Source: Halobacillus litoralis (GTDB lineage: Bacteria > Bacillota > Bacilli > Bacillales > Halobacillaceae). Taken from it: 64,000 nucleotides of DNA. Both the position numbers and the translations under genes were made by a program. Of the stretch, positions 27,690-35,306 are shown piece after piece (positions within the stretch are counted from its first letter, which is position 1; each line of letters begins with the position of its first letter). The notes beneath the pieces were generated by a model. That model ran no database searches. It was given only the letters and a program-made list of their open reading frames with translations, and was not told where the DNA came from. The stretch covers positions 434,001-498,000 of the forward strand of contig NZ_JAIVKN010000002.1 of NCBI RefSeq assembly GCF_020524025.1, written 5' to 3'.

Positions 27690-29192
27690 TTAAACTTCCC
27701 ACCATGTAAAGCCGTCTTCGTTTAAAAGCTTTTCAGCTGCTTCCGGACCACGTGATCCCGCGTTATAGCCGTGCAGTGGAAGTTCATCTGCTTCAAATGC
27801 TTCTAAGATAGGCTGAATCCATTTCCAGGAAAGTTCTACTTCATTCCAGTGAGCGAAGTACGTAGAATTTCCAGCCATCGCATCGTTCAGCAGGTTCTCA
27901 TACGCTTCAGGCTGCTGGTCCAGGTTTTTAGAGAAGTTGATATAGGCCGGTTCGAACTTCTCATTGCCATCGTCTTTAAGATTAATGCGAAGCCCGACAC
28001 TTTCATTCGGGTTGATCTCAATAATCAACAGGTTGGACATAGCGCCTTGACTATCCGCTTCCTGCACTTCGTTTTTAAATTCGATAATGATACGGGTCGA
28101 TTTCTTCTCCATTCGTTTTCCTGTACGGATATAGAACGGAATGCCTTTCCAGTACTCATTATCAATATAAAGACGGGCAGCAAAATAAGTATCATTGTTG
28201 GACGTTTCTTCCACGTCTTTTTCATCTTTGTAGCCGACGACCGCCTGCGCGTCCATTTCGCCTGCTTCATACTGTCCGCGGACGACATGGGTGGCGACGT
28301 CATCTTTATCAATCGGGCGCAGCGCTTCCATAATCTTCGTCTTCTTCTCTTCAATTTGTTTAGCAGACAGTTTTTCCGGATGATGCAGGGCTGTCATCAT
28401 GACTAATTGCAGCAGGTGGTTCTGCACCATATCGCGGATCGCGCCGGATTTATCATAGTAGCCAGCCCGCGTGCCGACGCCGACTGTTTCACTGGCTGTA
28501 ATTTGTACGCTTGCGATCTGTTCATGGTTCCAAAGCGACTTCAGAATCGGGTTGGGACGAATCAATGATTCAAGGTTCTGTACCATTGGTTTTCCTAAGT
28601 AATGGTCAATACGGAAGATTTCCTCCTCATCGAACACTTTTGTCAGTTCTTGATTTAAGTGACGGGCGGAGTGCAGATCACTGCCGAATGGTTTCTCAAC
28701 AATGAGTTTCTTCCATCCATCAAGTTCTGTCATGCCGCTCTTATGAAGCGATTCTGTAATCGGTTCAACCAGACTTGGAGCAACAGAAAGATAGAAAAGA
28801 CGATTTTCAGGGATCGACTTCTCTGCCTCGCGTTCTTCAATGAAAGCTTTCAGATCCTGATAGGACTGCGGTTCCATTGCATCAAAAATAAAGTAGCGGA
28901 AGCTTTCCAGAAACTCATCGAGATGAGAAGAATCCACGTCTCTTCTTGAGAAGGACTCCAGTGACTCTTTAATGATGGAATGAAAATCTTCCTGTGAATA
29001 CTTCCGGCGTCCTAAGCCAACGACAGATAGAGAGGATGGCATTTTCCCCTCGATAAATAAATTATACAAAGCCGGGTAGATCTTACGCTTCGCCAAATCC
29101 CCGCTGGCCCCAAATAATACAAATGTCATATCGTCCATCGTTTCAACGGAATCGATTCCATCAATAGTGTTGTGTTCGTCTTTACGATCCAT
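27690..29192 (-). CDS. zwf: Glucose-6-phosphate 1-dehydrogenase
   Basis: A 500-residue enzyme with the coenzyme site FGASGDLAKRKIYPAL, the substrate motif RIDHYLGKP with catalytic histidine, and EKPFGSDL. It catalyses the first oxidative pentose-phosphate step and supplies NADPH for SDR steps such as Fcl. The ATG at 29192 follows AGGAGGTAAACTAGAA; an in-frame upstream start at 29246 would add 18 unlikely residues. The leader contains a near-consensus cre site (29307-29321). Confidence 0.96.
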   Translation of the reverse strand: MDRKDEHNTIDGIDSVETMDDMTFVLFGASGDLAKRKIYPALYNLFIEGKMPSSLSVVGLGRRKYSQEDFHSIIKESLESFSRRDVDSSHLDEFLESFRYFIFDAMEPQSYQDLKAFIEEREAEKSIPENRLFYLSVAPSLVEPITESLHKSGMTELDGWKKLIVEKPFGSDLHSARHLNQELTKVFDEEEIFRIDHYLGKPMVQNLESLIRPNPILKSLWNHEQIASVQITASETVGVGTRAGYYDKSGAIRDMVQNHLLQLVMMTALHHPEKLSAKQIEEKKTKIMEALRPIDKDDVATHVVRGQYEAGEMDAQAVVGYKDEKDVEETSNNDTYFAARLYIDNEYWKGIPFYIRTGKRMEKKSTRIIIEFKNEVQEADSQGAMSNLLIIEINPNESVGLRINLKDDGNEKFEPAYINFSKNLDQQPEAYENLLNDAMAGNSTYFAHWNEVELSWKWIQPILEAFEADELPLHGYNAGSRGPEAAEKLLNEDGFTWWEV

Positions 29193-29234
29193 TTCTAGTT
29201 TACCTCCTGTTTCCTGTGCCTTACACCATTTTTT

Positions 29235-29263
29235 AGTATAAAGCAAGATATGGAATTATGTAA
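29235..29263 (-). promoter_or_regulatory. Candidate zwf promoter
   Basis: On the minus strand TTACAT (29263-29258) and TATACT (29240-29235) are 17 bases apart, about 43 bases before the zwf ATG. A 12-bp palindrome TCGAATATTCGA (29294-29305) lies just upstream. Confidence 0.4.
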
Positions 29264-29306
29264 GTAATCCACCTTGATTTTTGTCAGATTTGATCGAATA
29301 TTCGAA

Positions 29307-29321
29307 CTAAAGCGTTTGCAT
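29307..29321 (-). promoter_or_regulatory. Near-consensus cre (CcpA) site upstream of zwf
   Basis: On the minus strand ATGCAAACGCTTTAG matches the cre consensus WTGNAARCGNWWWCW at 13 of 15 positions, missing only the last two. It sits upstream of the candidate -35 box and could mediate carbon-source control of zwf-gndA. Confidence 0.45.
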
Positions 29322-29469
29322 ACACAATGTAGAAACAAGGTTAATCTTAGAGAAGTATACACCTTACAACCGCCACTGTTAAGTAGCAAAACTTTGTTTG
29401 AAATCGTAAGTTCCTTCGAAGCATACTAAGACAACTTGCGCTGTTTAGATGAGCACTTTCATTCCTTAC

Positions 29470-29506
29470 AAAAGAAAACAGGCACCGGGGTTCCCAGGCG
29501 CCTGTT
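29470..29506 (-). terminator. Terminator of the flippase-deacetylase-ligase-GT4 operon
   Basis: On the minus strand AACAGGC and GCCTGTT pair around a GC-rich loop and are followed by TTCTTTTG, 40 bases beyond the GT4 stop. Confidence 0.75.
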
Positions 29507-29545
29507 CCCTCCTCTTATCGTTCATCTAGAAAGAGAAACTATGCA

Positions 29546-30634
29546 TCACTTCTGATAGAGCTTGATGATTTCTTTTAGCAGACGTTCAGTATCATTTTCG
29601 CGGGCGGTCTGTTCACCCTTTTCAACCATGCTGTGTCTAAGCGCTGGATCGTCCATCACGTTCTCGATACCCTGCTTCAAGGACCAGGCATCTTTTGGCT
29701 GGACGAGCACACCGGCACCATCACTTAAAAGGTAGGACAGCCCGCCGACATCAGAACCGACAACAGGTGTATGGCACGACATCGCTTCCAGCGCAACAAG
29801 GCCGAATCCTTCAATATACGAAGGAAGGACAAATAGATCGGCGGCAGCCATCCATTTGGCTAACGTCTGCTGATCTTTCGGCCCATGGAAATGAACGACT
29901 TGCTTATTTTCTTTATGAACGCTTTGCTTCAGTTCCTCAAGGTAGCTTTCATCTTTCACGCTGCCGACGAAGTGAAGCTCTGCGTTTTTTCGTTCGTTCC
30001 TGATTTCTTGGAAGGCTTCCAGCAGTTCACTTAAGCCCTTTGCTTTAATATGGTTGCCGACATACAGGATATGAAAGCGATCTGGGGAGAGCTTCAGCTC
30101 CTGCTTCATTTCTTTTGCATCAGCGGGAGCAAATACGCTCCGGTCTACACCCATATTAATGAGGGAAACCTTCTCACTGTCTATGCCGAACTTCTCTGTC
30201 ACTTCTGTTTTTAACGCCTCTCCTACAACGATGACTTCATCCGCTTCCTGCAGAATCCGTTTCGTTAAAGAAGCAATCGTTTTATTCTTATTCGCCATCT
30301 GATCAAGGTCCCCGCCGTGCGAGGTGACGACAAGCTTTGCGCCAAACACTTTTTTAAAAAGCAGAGCCGGAAGTCCGCTCGGAAAAATGTAGTGCGCATG
30401 GACGACATCATACTGGCGTCCTTTTGTAATAAAAGCAAGCAGAATTTTAACGAGCCAGTTCAGGTATTTCCTAATGACGTTGACTTTACCGCCACGGTTG
30501 TCGCGGTTTACGGCTGTATCGATCGTCAGACCTTTTTCTTTCAAGGCTTCAACCTGATTTTTTACGAAGATGCCGTAGGTCGGATGTTTCCGGCTTGGAT
30601 ACATATTGCTGATGACGAGTACACGTTGACTCAT
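29546..30634 (-). CDS. Glycosyltransferase family 4 enzyme (TuaC-like)
   Basis: A 362-residue GT-B enzyme with RVLVISNMYPSRKHPTYGIF at the N-terminus, VVHAHYIFPSGLPALL, VVTSHGGDLDQM, LLYVGNHIKAKGLSEL-type donor start, and the C-terminal EGFGLVALEAMSCHTPVVGS (E-x7-E). The order of motifs and YGIFVKNQV resemble TuaC of teichuronic acid synthesis. The ATG follows AAAGGAGGACGACT. It is the last gene of a four-gene unit. Donor unknown. Confidence 0.87.
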   Translation of the reverse strand: MSQRVLVISNMYPSRKHPTYGIFVKNQVEALKEKGLTIDTAVNRDNRGGKVNVIRKYLNWLVKILLAFITKGRQYDVVHAHYIFPSGLPALLFKKVFGAKLVVTSHGGDLDQMANKNKTIASLTKRILQEADEVIVVGEALKTEVTEKFGIDSEKVSLINMGVDRSVFAPADAKEMKQELKLSPDRFHILYVGNHIKAKGLSELLEAFQEIRNERKNAELHFVGSVKDESYLEELKQSVHKENKQVVHFHGPKDQQTLAKWMAAADLFVLPSYIEGFGLVALEAMSCHTPVVGSDVGGLSYLLSDGAGVLVQPKDAWSLKQGIENVMDDPALRHSMVEKGEQTARENDTERLLKEIIKLYQK

Positions 30635-30649
30635 AGTCGTCCTCCTTTA

Positions 30650-32092
30650 TTAGAGGTCAAACTCATGCTCTGATCTCATGTTAAGCAGATATCCAAGCAT
30701 GGCGAAATAGAAGATCGTAAAGGCATCGCCTTCCCAGATGTTATAGACCATTCCTGCTGCATAAGCAGCAAGCAGGATTGCCACAAGCACCGGGCCAAGC
30801 ATCGTTTCTTTGCGCTTTCTCCAAATATGATAGAGCATATTTAATAGGAAGACGGCAAAGAGGATGACTCCGACCGCTCCGGTCTGCGTAATGACCTGGA
30901 TATACTGGTTGTCTGAGAAGAATTCACGTTCAATGCCGTATTCCTCATAAATTGGGGATCCGTAGCTTAACGTCGCCCCGTCACCAAAGGTCGCAAATCC
31001 GGTACCAATCACCGGGTGGTCAAGGTAGATTTCAAACCCTTTATTCACAATCCAGAGACGGCCCGACTGGCTGCTCTGTTCGCGTGTTTCTTTATCAAAG
31101 GTCGACCCGAGGCGATCTTTAAAGCTTCCTTCACTTTCATCGTACTGGGACTGCTTCTCTTTTTTCTCTTTCCCGAAGTCGGTATTTTCAACAATGGATG
31201 TTCCGATACTGACCGGTACGGCAATAAGAAGAATACCGGCTGCGAGAGACAGCAGTAATGGCTTTAAGAAGTTCCATTTTTTCGCAACGATCACGTAAAT
31301 CACTAAAGCAAGGGCGTAGGCAATCCATGTTCCTCGGGAATACGTTAAACTCCATACTCCAAACAGACAGGCAAGGGAAATATACGTCAGCCACAGCCAT
31401 TTGCCTGTGAAACGATTTCTGAAATACATAATGATTAACGCAGAAAACGACAAGTAGTAGGCGAGTACGTTTGGATTGCCGGTCATGCCATAAATCCGAA
31501 TCCGGTTTTTAGCCGATAGCGGCATGTTCTCCCAGCTCTCAGGCAGGAACAAGCCTCGGAGCGACAGCTTTTCGATCATGCCGTGTACGCAGATAATAAA
31601 CGTCATAATGATCGTTGTCATAATGAACTTGTTGATGTCTTCCTTGGTGATGTGCAGTCTTCTTACAATATAAAACACAAGGTAGAAGAGAAGGAAACCA
31701 CGGATCTGGAAGATGATTGCCGTCAGTGACACTCCTGTGAGATAAGCGGATACCGCACCGACGATAAGAAAACCGAAGAACGCATATTCAAACCAATAAA
31801 ACTGGAACAGCTTCTTCAAGTCTTTCCGGTACATAAGAAGGATACGGAATAATAGCGCAAAGATAATGATGTCACCGATTCCTTTTAACGCCGGGTTAAA
31901 CTCCAATAAAAACGGCCGGATCGGGAAATACATAAATAAAATAAGCAATGAGTTCTTCGGCTGCGCTAACGCATATCCTGCAAAAAAGAGCATGATGATA
32001 AGGTCGATGATGGTATGATCAAGCGCCGCGCCAATAAATAAAACGGCAAGCGCTAAAGGTACAAAGTAGAGTTTCTTAAATTCAATGGGCAT
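30650..32092 (-). CDS. O-antigen ligase/polymerase-like membrane protein (Wzy_C family)
   Basis: A 480-residue protein with about 10-12 transmembrane segments. A large extracellular loop includes NKGFEIYLDHPVIGTGFATF, the Wzy_C pattern with a conserved H-P-G. Before it lies a SRGTWIAYALALVI helix with the family's (S/T)-R-(G/S) motif. It polymerises or ligates lipid-linked glycans outside the membrane, as TuaE or WaaL do. The ATG at 32092 follows AGAGG by 8 bases; a GTG at 32101 lies inside that site. It sits between the PIG-L gene and the GT4 gene. Confidence 0.85.
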   Translation of the reverse strand: MPIEFKKLYFVPLALAVLFIGAALDHTIIDLIIMLFFAGYALAQPKNSLLILFMYFPIRPFLLEFNPALKGIGDIIIFALLFRILLMYRKDLKKLFQFYWFEYAFFGFLIVGAVSAYLTGVSLTAIIFQIRGFLLFYLVFYIVRRLHITKEDINKFIMTTIIMTFIICVHGMIEKLSLRGLFLPESWENMPLSAKNRIRIYGMTGNPNVLAYYLSFSALIIMYFRNRFTGKWLWLTYISLACLFGVWSLTYSRGTWIAYALALVIYVIVAKKWNFLKPLLLSLAAGILLIAVPVSIGTSIVENTDFGKEKKEKQSQYDESEGSFKDRLGSTFDKETREQSSQSGRLWIVNKGFEIYLDHPVIGTGFATFGDGATLSYGSPIYEEYGIEREFFSDNQYIQVITQTGAVGVILFAVFLLNMLYHIWRKRKETMLGPVLVAILLAAYAAGMVYNIWEGDAFTIFYFAMLGYLLNMRSEHEFDL

Positions 32093-32108
32093 CGCTGGCA
32101 CCTCTTTT

Positions 32109-33014
32109 CTAAGATGATTGGTTGGTGTTGTTCATTGTTTTCCGGTATAGATCTTTCTTCATGGCGTAGTTTTTGAACAGCGCCCATAACAGGGTGTCCG
32201 TCCGGTTCACCTGTTTAAATTTCTCCGCAAAATTATATTCCATTTGAGTCAGAGCTTCGCAATGTTCAACAAAGGATTTCTTATTCCATTCAATGAACCC
32301 TTCCGCTGTCTTTACATCAGGGGAAGCGAGCTGACCTTTATAATGGTTTAATTCCAAAAAGCCATCGAACGCAATCGCCTGCGATTCAAATACTTTTGTC
32401 GCCTCCACCTTCTTCTCATGCTGCTCGGTTGTATCGACAAGGCAGTTAATCGCATCAGGCGGAAAGGCACAGTTAATTTCGTAAAGGCGCACTTTCACCT
32501 TCACGTCTTCCATCCGCTTTAACGTATCGCTCAGAAGTCTAGCTGTTGCGGTATGATCTCTATGCGCATCGATGAACGGTGTCGTGTAAATGATTTCCGG
32601 ATCAATCTCGAGGATCTTCTTTTTCAAATACTGAATGTTCTCAGGATTGCTGTTGACCCCGCCATCCGGCTGATTCATATAGGAAACGCTGGACAAACCG
32701 AGGATACCTGTTACACGGTCTATTTCTTCTTTACGCTTCGCTTTTAATTCATCGATGCTCATTTCGCTGACACTGCTTGCGCCGTCTGTAATGAACAAAC
32801 AGTGGATTTCTGCACCTTGATCGGCATGCTGGCGGAGCGTCCCGCCGGGCCCGATCGTTTCATCATCCATATGGGGAGCAAGAACGAGTACGCGTTTCAC
32901 CGGCTCGTTGACGACCGGTTTCATATCCCCTTGATAATGACGTCCAAGAATAAATTTCGTTACAGGTGCGTTGACAGGACGGACAGCATTCATGACGAGC
33001 TCTTTTCTACTCAT
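32109..33014 (-). CDS. PIG-L family sugar N-deacetylase
   Basis: A 301-residue LmbE/PIG-L-fold protein with VLVLAPHMDDETIGPGG (the zinc-binding PHxDDE) near residue 45, LFITDGASS, and TPFIDAHRDHTATARL with the HxDH second zinc site. Such enzymes remove acetyl groups from GlcNAc-type sugars on lipid or nucleotide carriers. No signal peptide is seen, so it acts inside the cell. The start overlaps the flippase stop by 4 bases. A deacetylated amino sugar would give the polymer positive charge, which is inferred. Confidence 0.88.
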   Translation of the reverse strand: MSRKELVMNAVRPVNAPVTKFILGRHYQGDMKPVVNEPVKRVLVLAPHMDDETIGPGGTLRQHADQGAEIHCLFITDGASSVSEMSIDELKAKRKEEIDRVTGILGLSSVSYMNQPDGGVNSNPENIQYLKKKILEIDPEIIYTTPFIDAHRDHTATARLLSDTLKRMEDVKVKVRLYEINCAFPPDAINCLVDTTEQHEKKVEATKVFESQAIAFDGFLELNHYKGQLASPDVKTAEGFIEWNKKSFVEHCEALTQMEYNFAEKFKQVNRTDTLLWALFKNYAMKKDLYRKTMNNTNQSS

Positions 33015-34537
33015 GACGCGTCTCCTTTCTTTTTCCGTTTCGTTACATTATTTAATAAGAACATAAAGGCGTGGGTTTTCATGACAAAAGCAGCTCCCGC
33101 AAAGACGATCGCGCCGACAATGGCGACAATGATAATCTGAACGATGTTCGGGAGGCTTGTGATCAGCTGCTGCACGCCAAGAACGGCAGCACTCATCAGC
33201 GCGGTGGCAATCGTAATTTTCAAGTAGTCCACGAGGATATACTTGAAGTCCAGTCCTCCGACAAGCTTGACGAAAACGATCAGGCAGGCGCCTGTATAGA
33301 ATAACGCCATAAGAGATGCCGCAAGCGGAATCCCAAGATAACCGAGCCATTCTGCAAAGATAAAGTTGAAAACGACATTGAGCAGAATCGACCCAAGACT
33401 GATGATTAAGATCAAGTGACCTTTTTTCAATGTATAAAAGCCTTTATTAATAATGTTATTTAAGCTGAAGAACAAGACCGAGCCAAAATAGAAGTAGGCG
33501 ACCTGAGTCGTTGCCATCGTGGCCTGATCGTTAAACGCTCCGCGCTCATAAAACAGTTCGATCAAGTTCGGCATCAGAAGCATCATCCCGATGATCGCCG
33601 GCATAAGAACGAGATACATGGTCGTCAGACCTTTTTCAATCCCTTTCTTAAACTGCCCCGTATCGTTCGTTGTGATCGCTTTAGATAAAATTGGAAAAAT
33701 AATCGTGGCAATGGTCACACCAAAAATCCCCTGCGGCATGTGCACAAGGTTTTTCGCGTAGTTAATATACGTTACGGCCCCTTCGCCCTGATAACTGGCG
33801 AAAATCGAACCGACCATTAAGTTGACCTGACCGACCGCGACCGTTAATCCAACGGGGAGGAAGATCCAATAGAACGCCTTCACTTCCTGCCAGTCAATTT
33901 TCTGTTTCAGGTCCATCGATTTCTGCGGTACGACGATGAACGACTTAAAGATGAGCGACAAAATCGTACCCGCTAAATACCCGTAAGCGAGGGAGTAGGA
34001 TCCAATTTGATTTGCAAACAGGAACGCTCCTGTAATCGAGCTTAGAATGACGATGATCTGTGACACAATGGATAATGAGAACTTATTTTCCGCATCAAAA
34101 AACGCTTCGAGCACGGAGTTCATGCCGACAAAAGCGATACAGGAAAAGAAGATGACCGTCACCCATGTGGCGATTTCTGTTGCCTGCGGGCTGAAGTCTG
34201 GATACAAGAGTGGAATGATGACGGGTGCAAGTGCCATGCCGGCAATCGATAAGACGAGTGCTAATCCGGCGGTTCCTTTAAAGACTTGTCCTAAGTATGA
34301 TTTTCCGCGTTTTTCTTCGGCGGCTTCGATATAGCTTGGGACGAGAGCGTTCTTCATTCCGTTCTGCATGAACAAGATGAGCATGTTTGGAATGATGAAG
34401 GCGGCTAAGTACGCATCGGCTACGTAGCTGTCCCCGAAATAGTAGGCAATGACCATGTCCCGGATGAGTCCGGAGACTTTAAGGAGCAGGGTGGCTCCGA
34501 TAAATAAAATACTCGCTAAGCCTAATTTTGATTTCAC
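33011..34537 (-). CDS. MurJ/MviN-type lipid II flippase family protein
   Basis: A 508-residue membrane protein with about 14 transmembrane segments. It has the N-terminal LLLKVSGLIRDMVIAYYFG and ADAYLAAFIIPNM stretches characteristic of MurJ/MviN. The start is GTG at 34537 behind GAGAGGTATTATT. It heads a unit with PIG-L, Wzy_C and GT4 genes. That suggests it flips the lipid-linked unit of this polymer and does not act as the housekeeping MurJ. No transporter assignment can be proven from sequence. Confidence 0.87.
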   Translation of the reverse strand: MKSKLGLASILFIGATLLLKVSGLIRDMVIAYYFGDSYVADAYLAAFIIPNMLILFMQNGMKNALVPSYIEAAEEKRGKSYLGQVFKGTAGLALVLSIAGMALAPVIIPLLYPDFSPQATEIATWVTVIFFSCIAFVGMNSVLEAFFDAENKFSLSIVSQIIVILSSITGAFLFANQIGSYSLAYGYLAGTILSLIFKSFIVVPQKSMDLKQKIDWQEVKAFYWIFLPVGLTVAVGQVNLMVGSIFASYQGEGAVTYINYAKNLVHMPQGIFGVTIATIIFPILSKAITTNDTGQFKKGIEKGLTTMYLVLMPAIIGMMLLMPNLIELFYERGAFNDQATMATTQVAYFYFGSVLFFSLNNIINKGFYTLKKGHLILIISLGSILLNVVFNFIFAEWLGYLGIPLAASLMALFYTGACLIVFVKLVGGLDFKYILVDYLKITIATALMSAAVLGVQQLITSLPNIVQIIIVAIVGAIVFAGAAFVMKTHAFMFLLNNVTKRKKKGDAS

Positions 34538-34740
34538 AATAATACCTCTCTTACTGCTTCGCTAATTCTACAAAATCTGCTATGTATAACTATAGTTCAT
34601 ACTTTCTGATTTTACCATATCCTTAATACAATCGTAATCGATCAGTCATATCTTTTCCATAAATGGGTAATGCGCATGATATGTTTTTTTATCAGTCTCC
34701 TGATCCAGAAAAACTAGTTTCGAGACGATGGCAGCGAATA

Positions 34741-34861
34741 TGGTGTTGGGAGAACGACTCTCTTTCCGTGGGCATGCGCTGAGCCTCCTCAGACTTTTAG
34801 TCTTCCGGGGTCTCACCTCACATGTTCATCCCACAGGAGTATCGCCGTTATCCCAACACCA
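34741..34861 (-). repeat. Dispersed palindromic repeat element, copy 2 (reverse orientation)
   Basis: Read on the minus strand, it runs from 34861 to 34741. TGGTGTTGGGA arms (11 bp, complementary ends at 34741-34751 and 34851-34861) enclose ACTCCTGTGGGAT, GGTGAGACCCCGGAAGAC, GAGGAGGCTCAGCG and CACGGAAAGAGAGT. The core matches copy 1 while the arms differ. It is 226 bases from copy 3 in the opposite orientation. Confidence 0.8.
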
Positions 34862-35086
34862 CGTGTTTATAAAATTCTCGAAACCGTGCTCCATCGTAAA
34901 GCGAGTTCCCTCCCCTCTGCGCCTTAAACTCACCAAAATTCTTTATAGTCAATTCTTTATGTATCCCGTCCCATCCTTTAGTGCCCCTTATGAAAAAAGA
35001 AAAGAATAAGGAGTACACAAATTCATGTATACAAAGTTGTTCACTTTCTTCATAACAAGAACAATCCAATTGCACGACACTCAGCT

Positions 35087-35209
35087 GGGAAGGAAGGGAA
35101 AACAGGTAGACTCCTGCGGGAATAGCAGAGCAGTCGAGACCCCACAGGGCGGAGCCCGAGGAGACTCGGCCCCTGCCCGCGGAAAGCGGACTGTTTTCCC
35201 TTCCTTCCC
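35087..35209 (+). repeat. Dispersed palindromic repeat element, copy 3
   Basis: A 123-base element with perfect 19-bp arms (GGGAAGGAAGGGAAAACAG at 35087-35105 and its complement at 35191-35209). The core contains GACTCCTGCGGGAAT, CGAGACCCCACAGGGCG, GAGGAGACTCGG and CCCGCGGAAAGCGGA. Together with copy 2 it fills most of the 770-base gap between the MurJ-like gene and the lytic-enzyme operon. Confidence 0.85.
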
Positions 35210-35261
35210 TCTCCTGTTTCCAGACTTATCGCTATACCCTTGTGTACATTACATTAAACCT

Positions 35262-35299
35262 AAAAAAAGAACGACCTTCGTTTGGAAGGTCGTTCTTTT
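35262..35299 (-). terminator. Terminator of the cell-wall hydrolase operon
   Basis: AAAAGAACGACCTT and AAGGTCGTTCTTTT form a 14-bp stem followed on the minus strand by a run of T, eight bases beyond the stop at 35307. T tracts occur on both strands. Confidence 0.93.
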
Positions 35300-35306
35300 G
35301 GTTTGA

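Noticed and set aside
34728-35306. Open frames on both strands between the MurJ-like gene and the hydrolase operon
   Set aside because: They are produced by the two palindromic repeat copies and have no consistent ribosome binding sites or family similarity.
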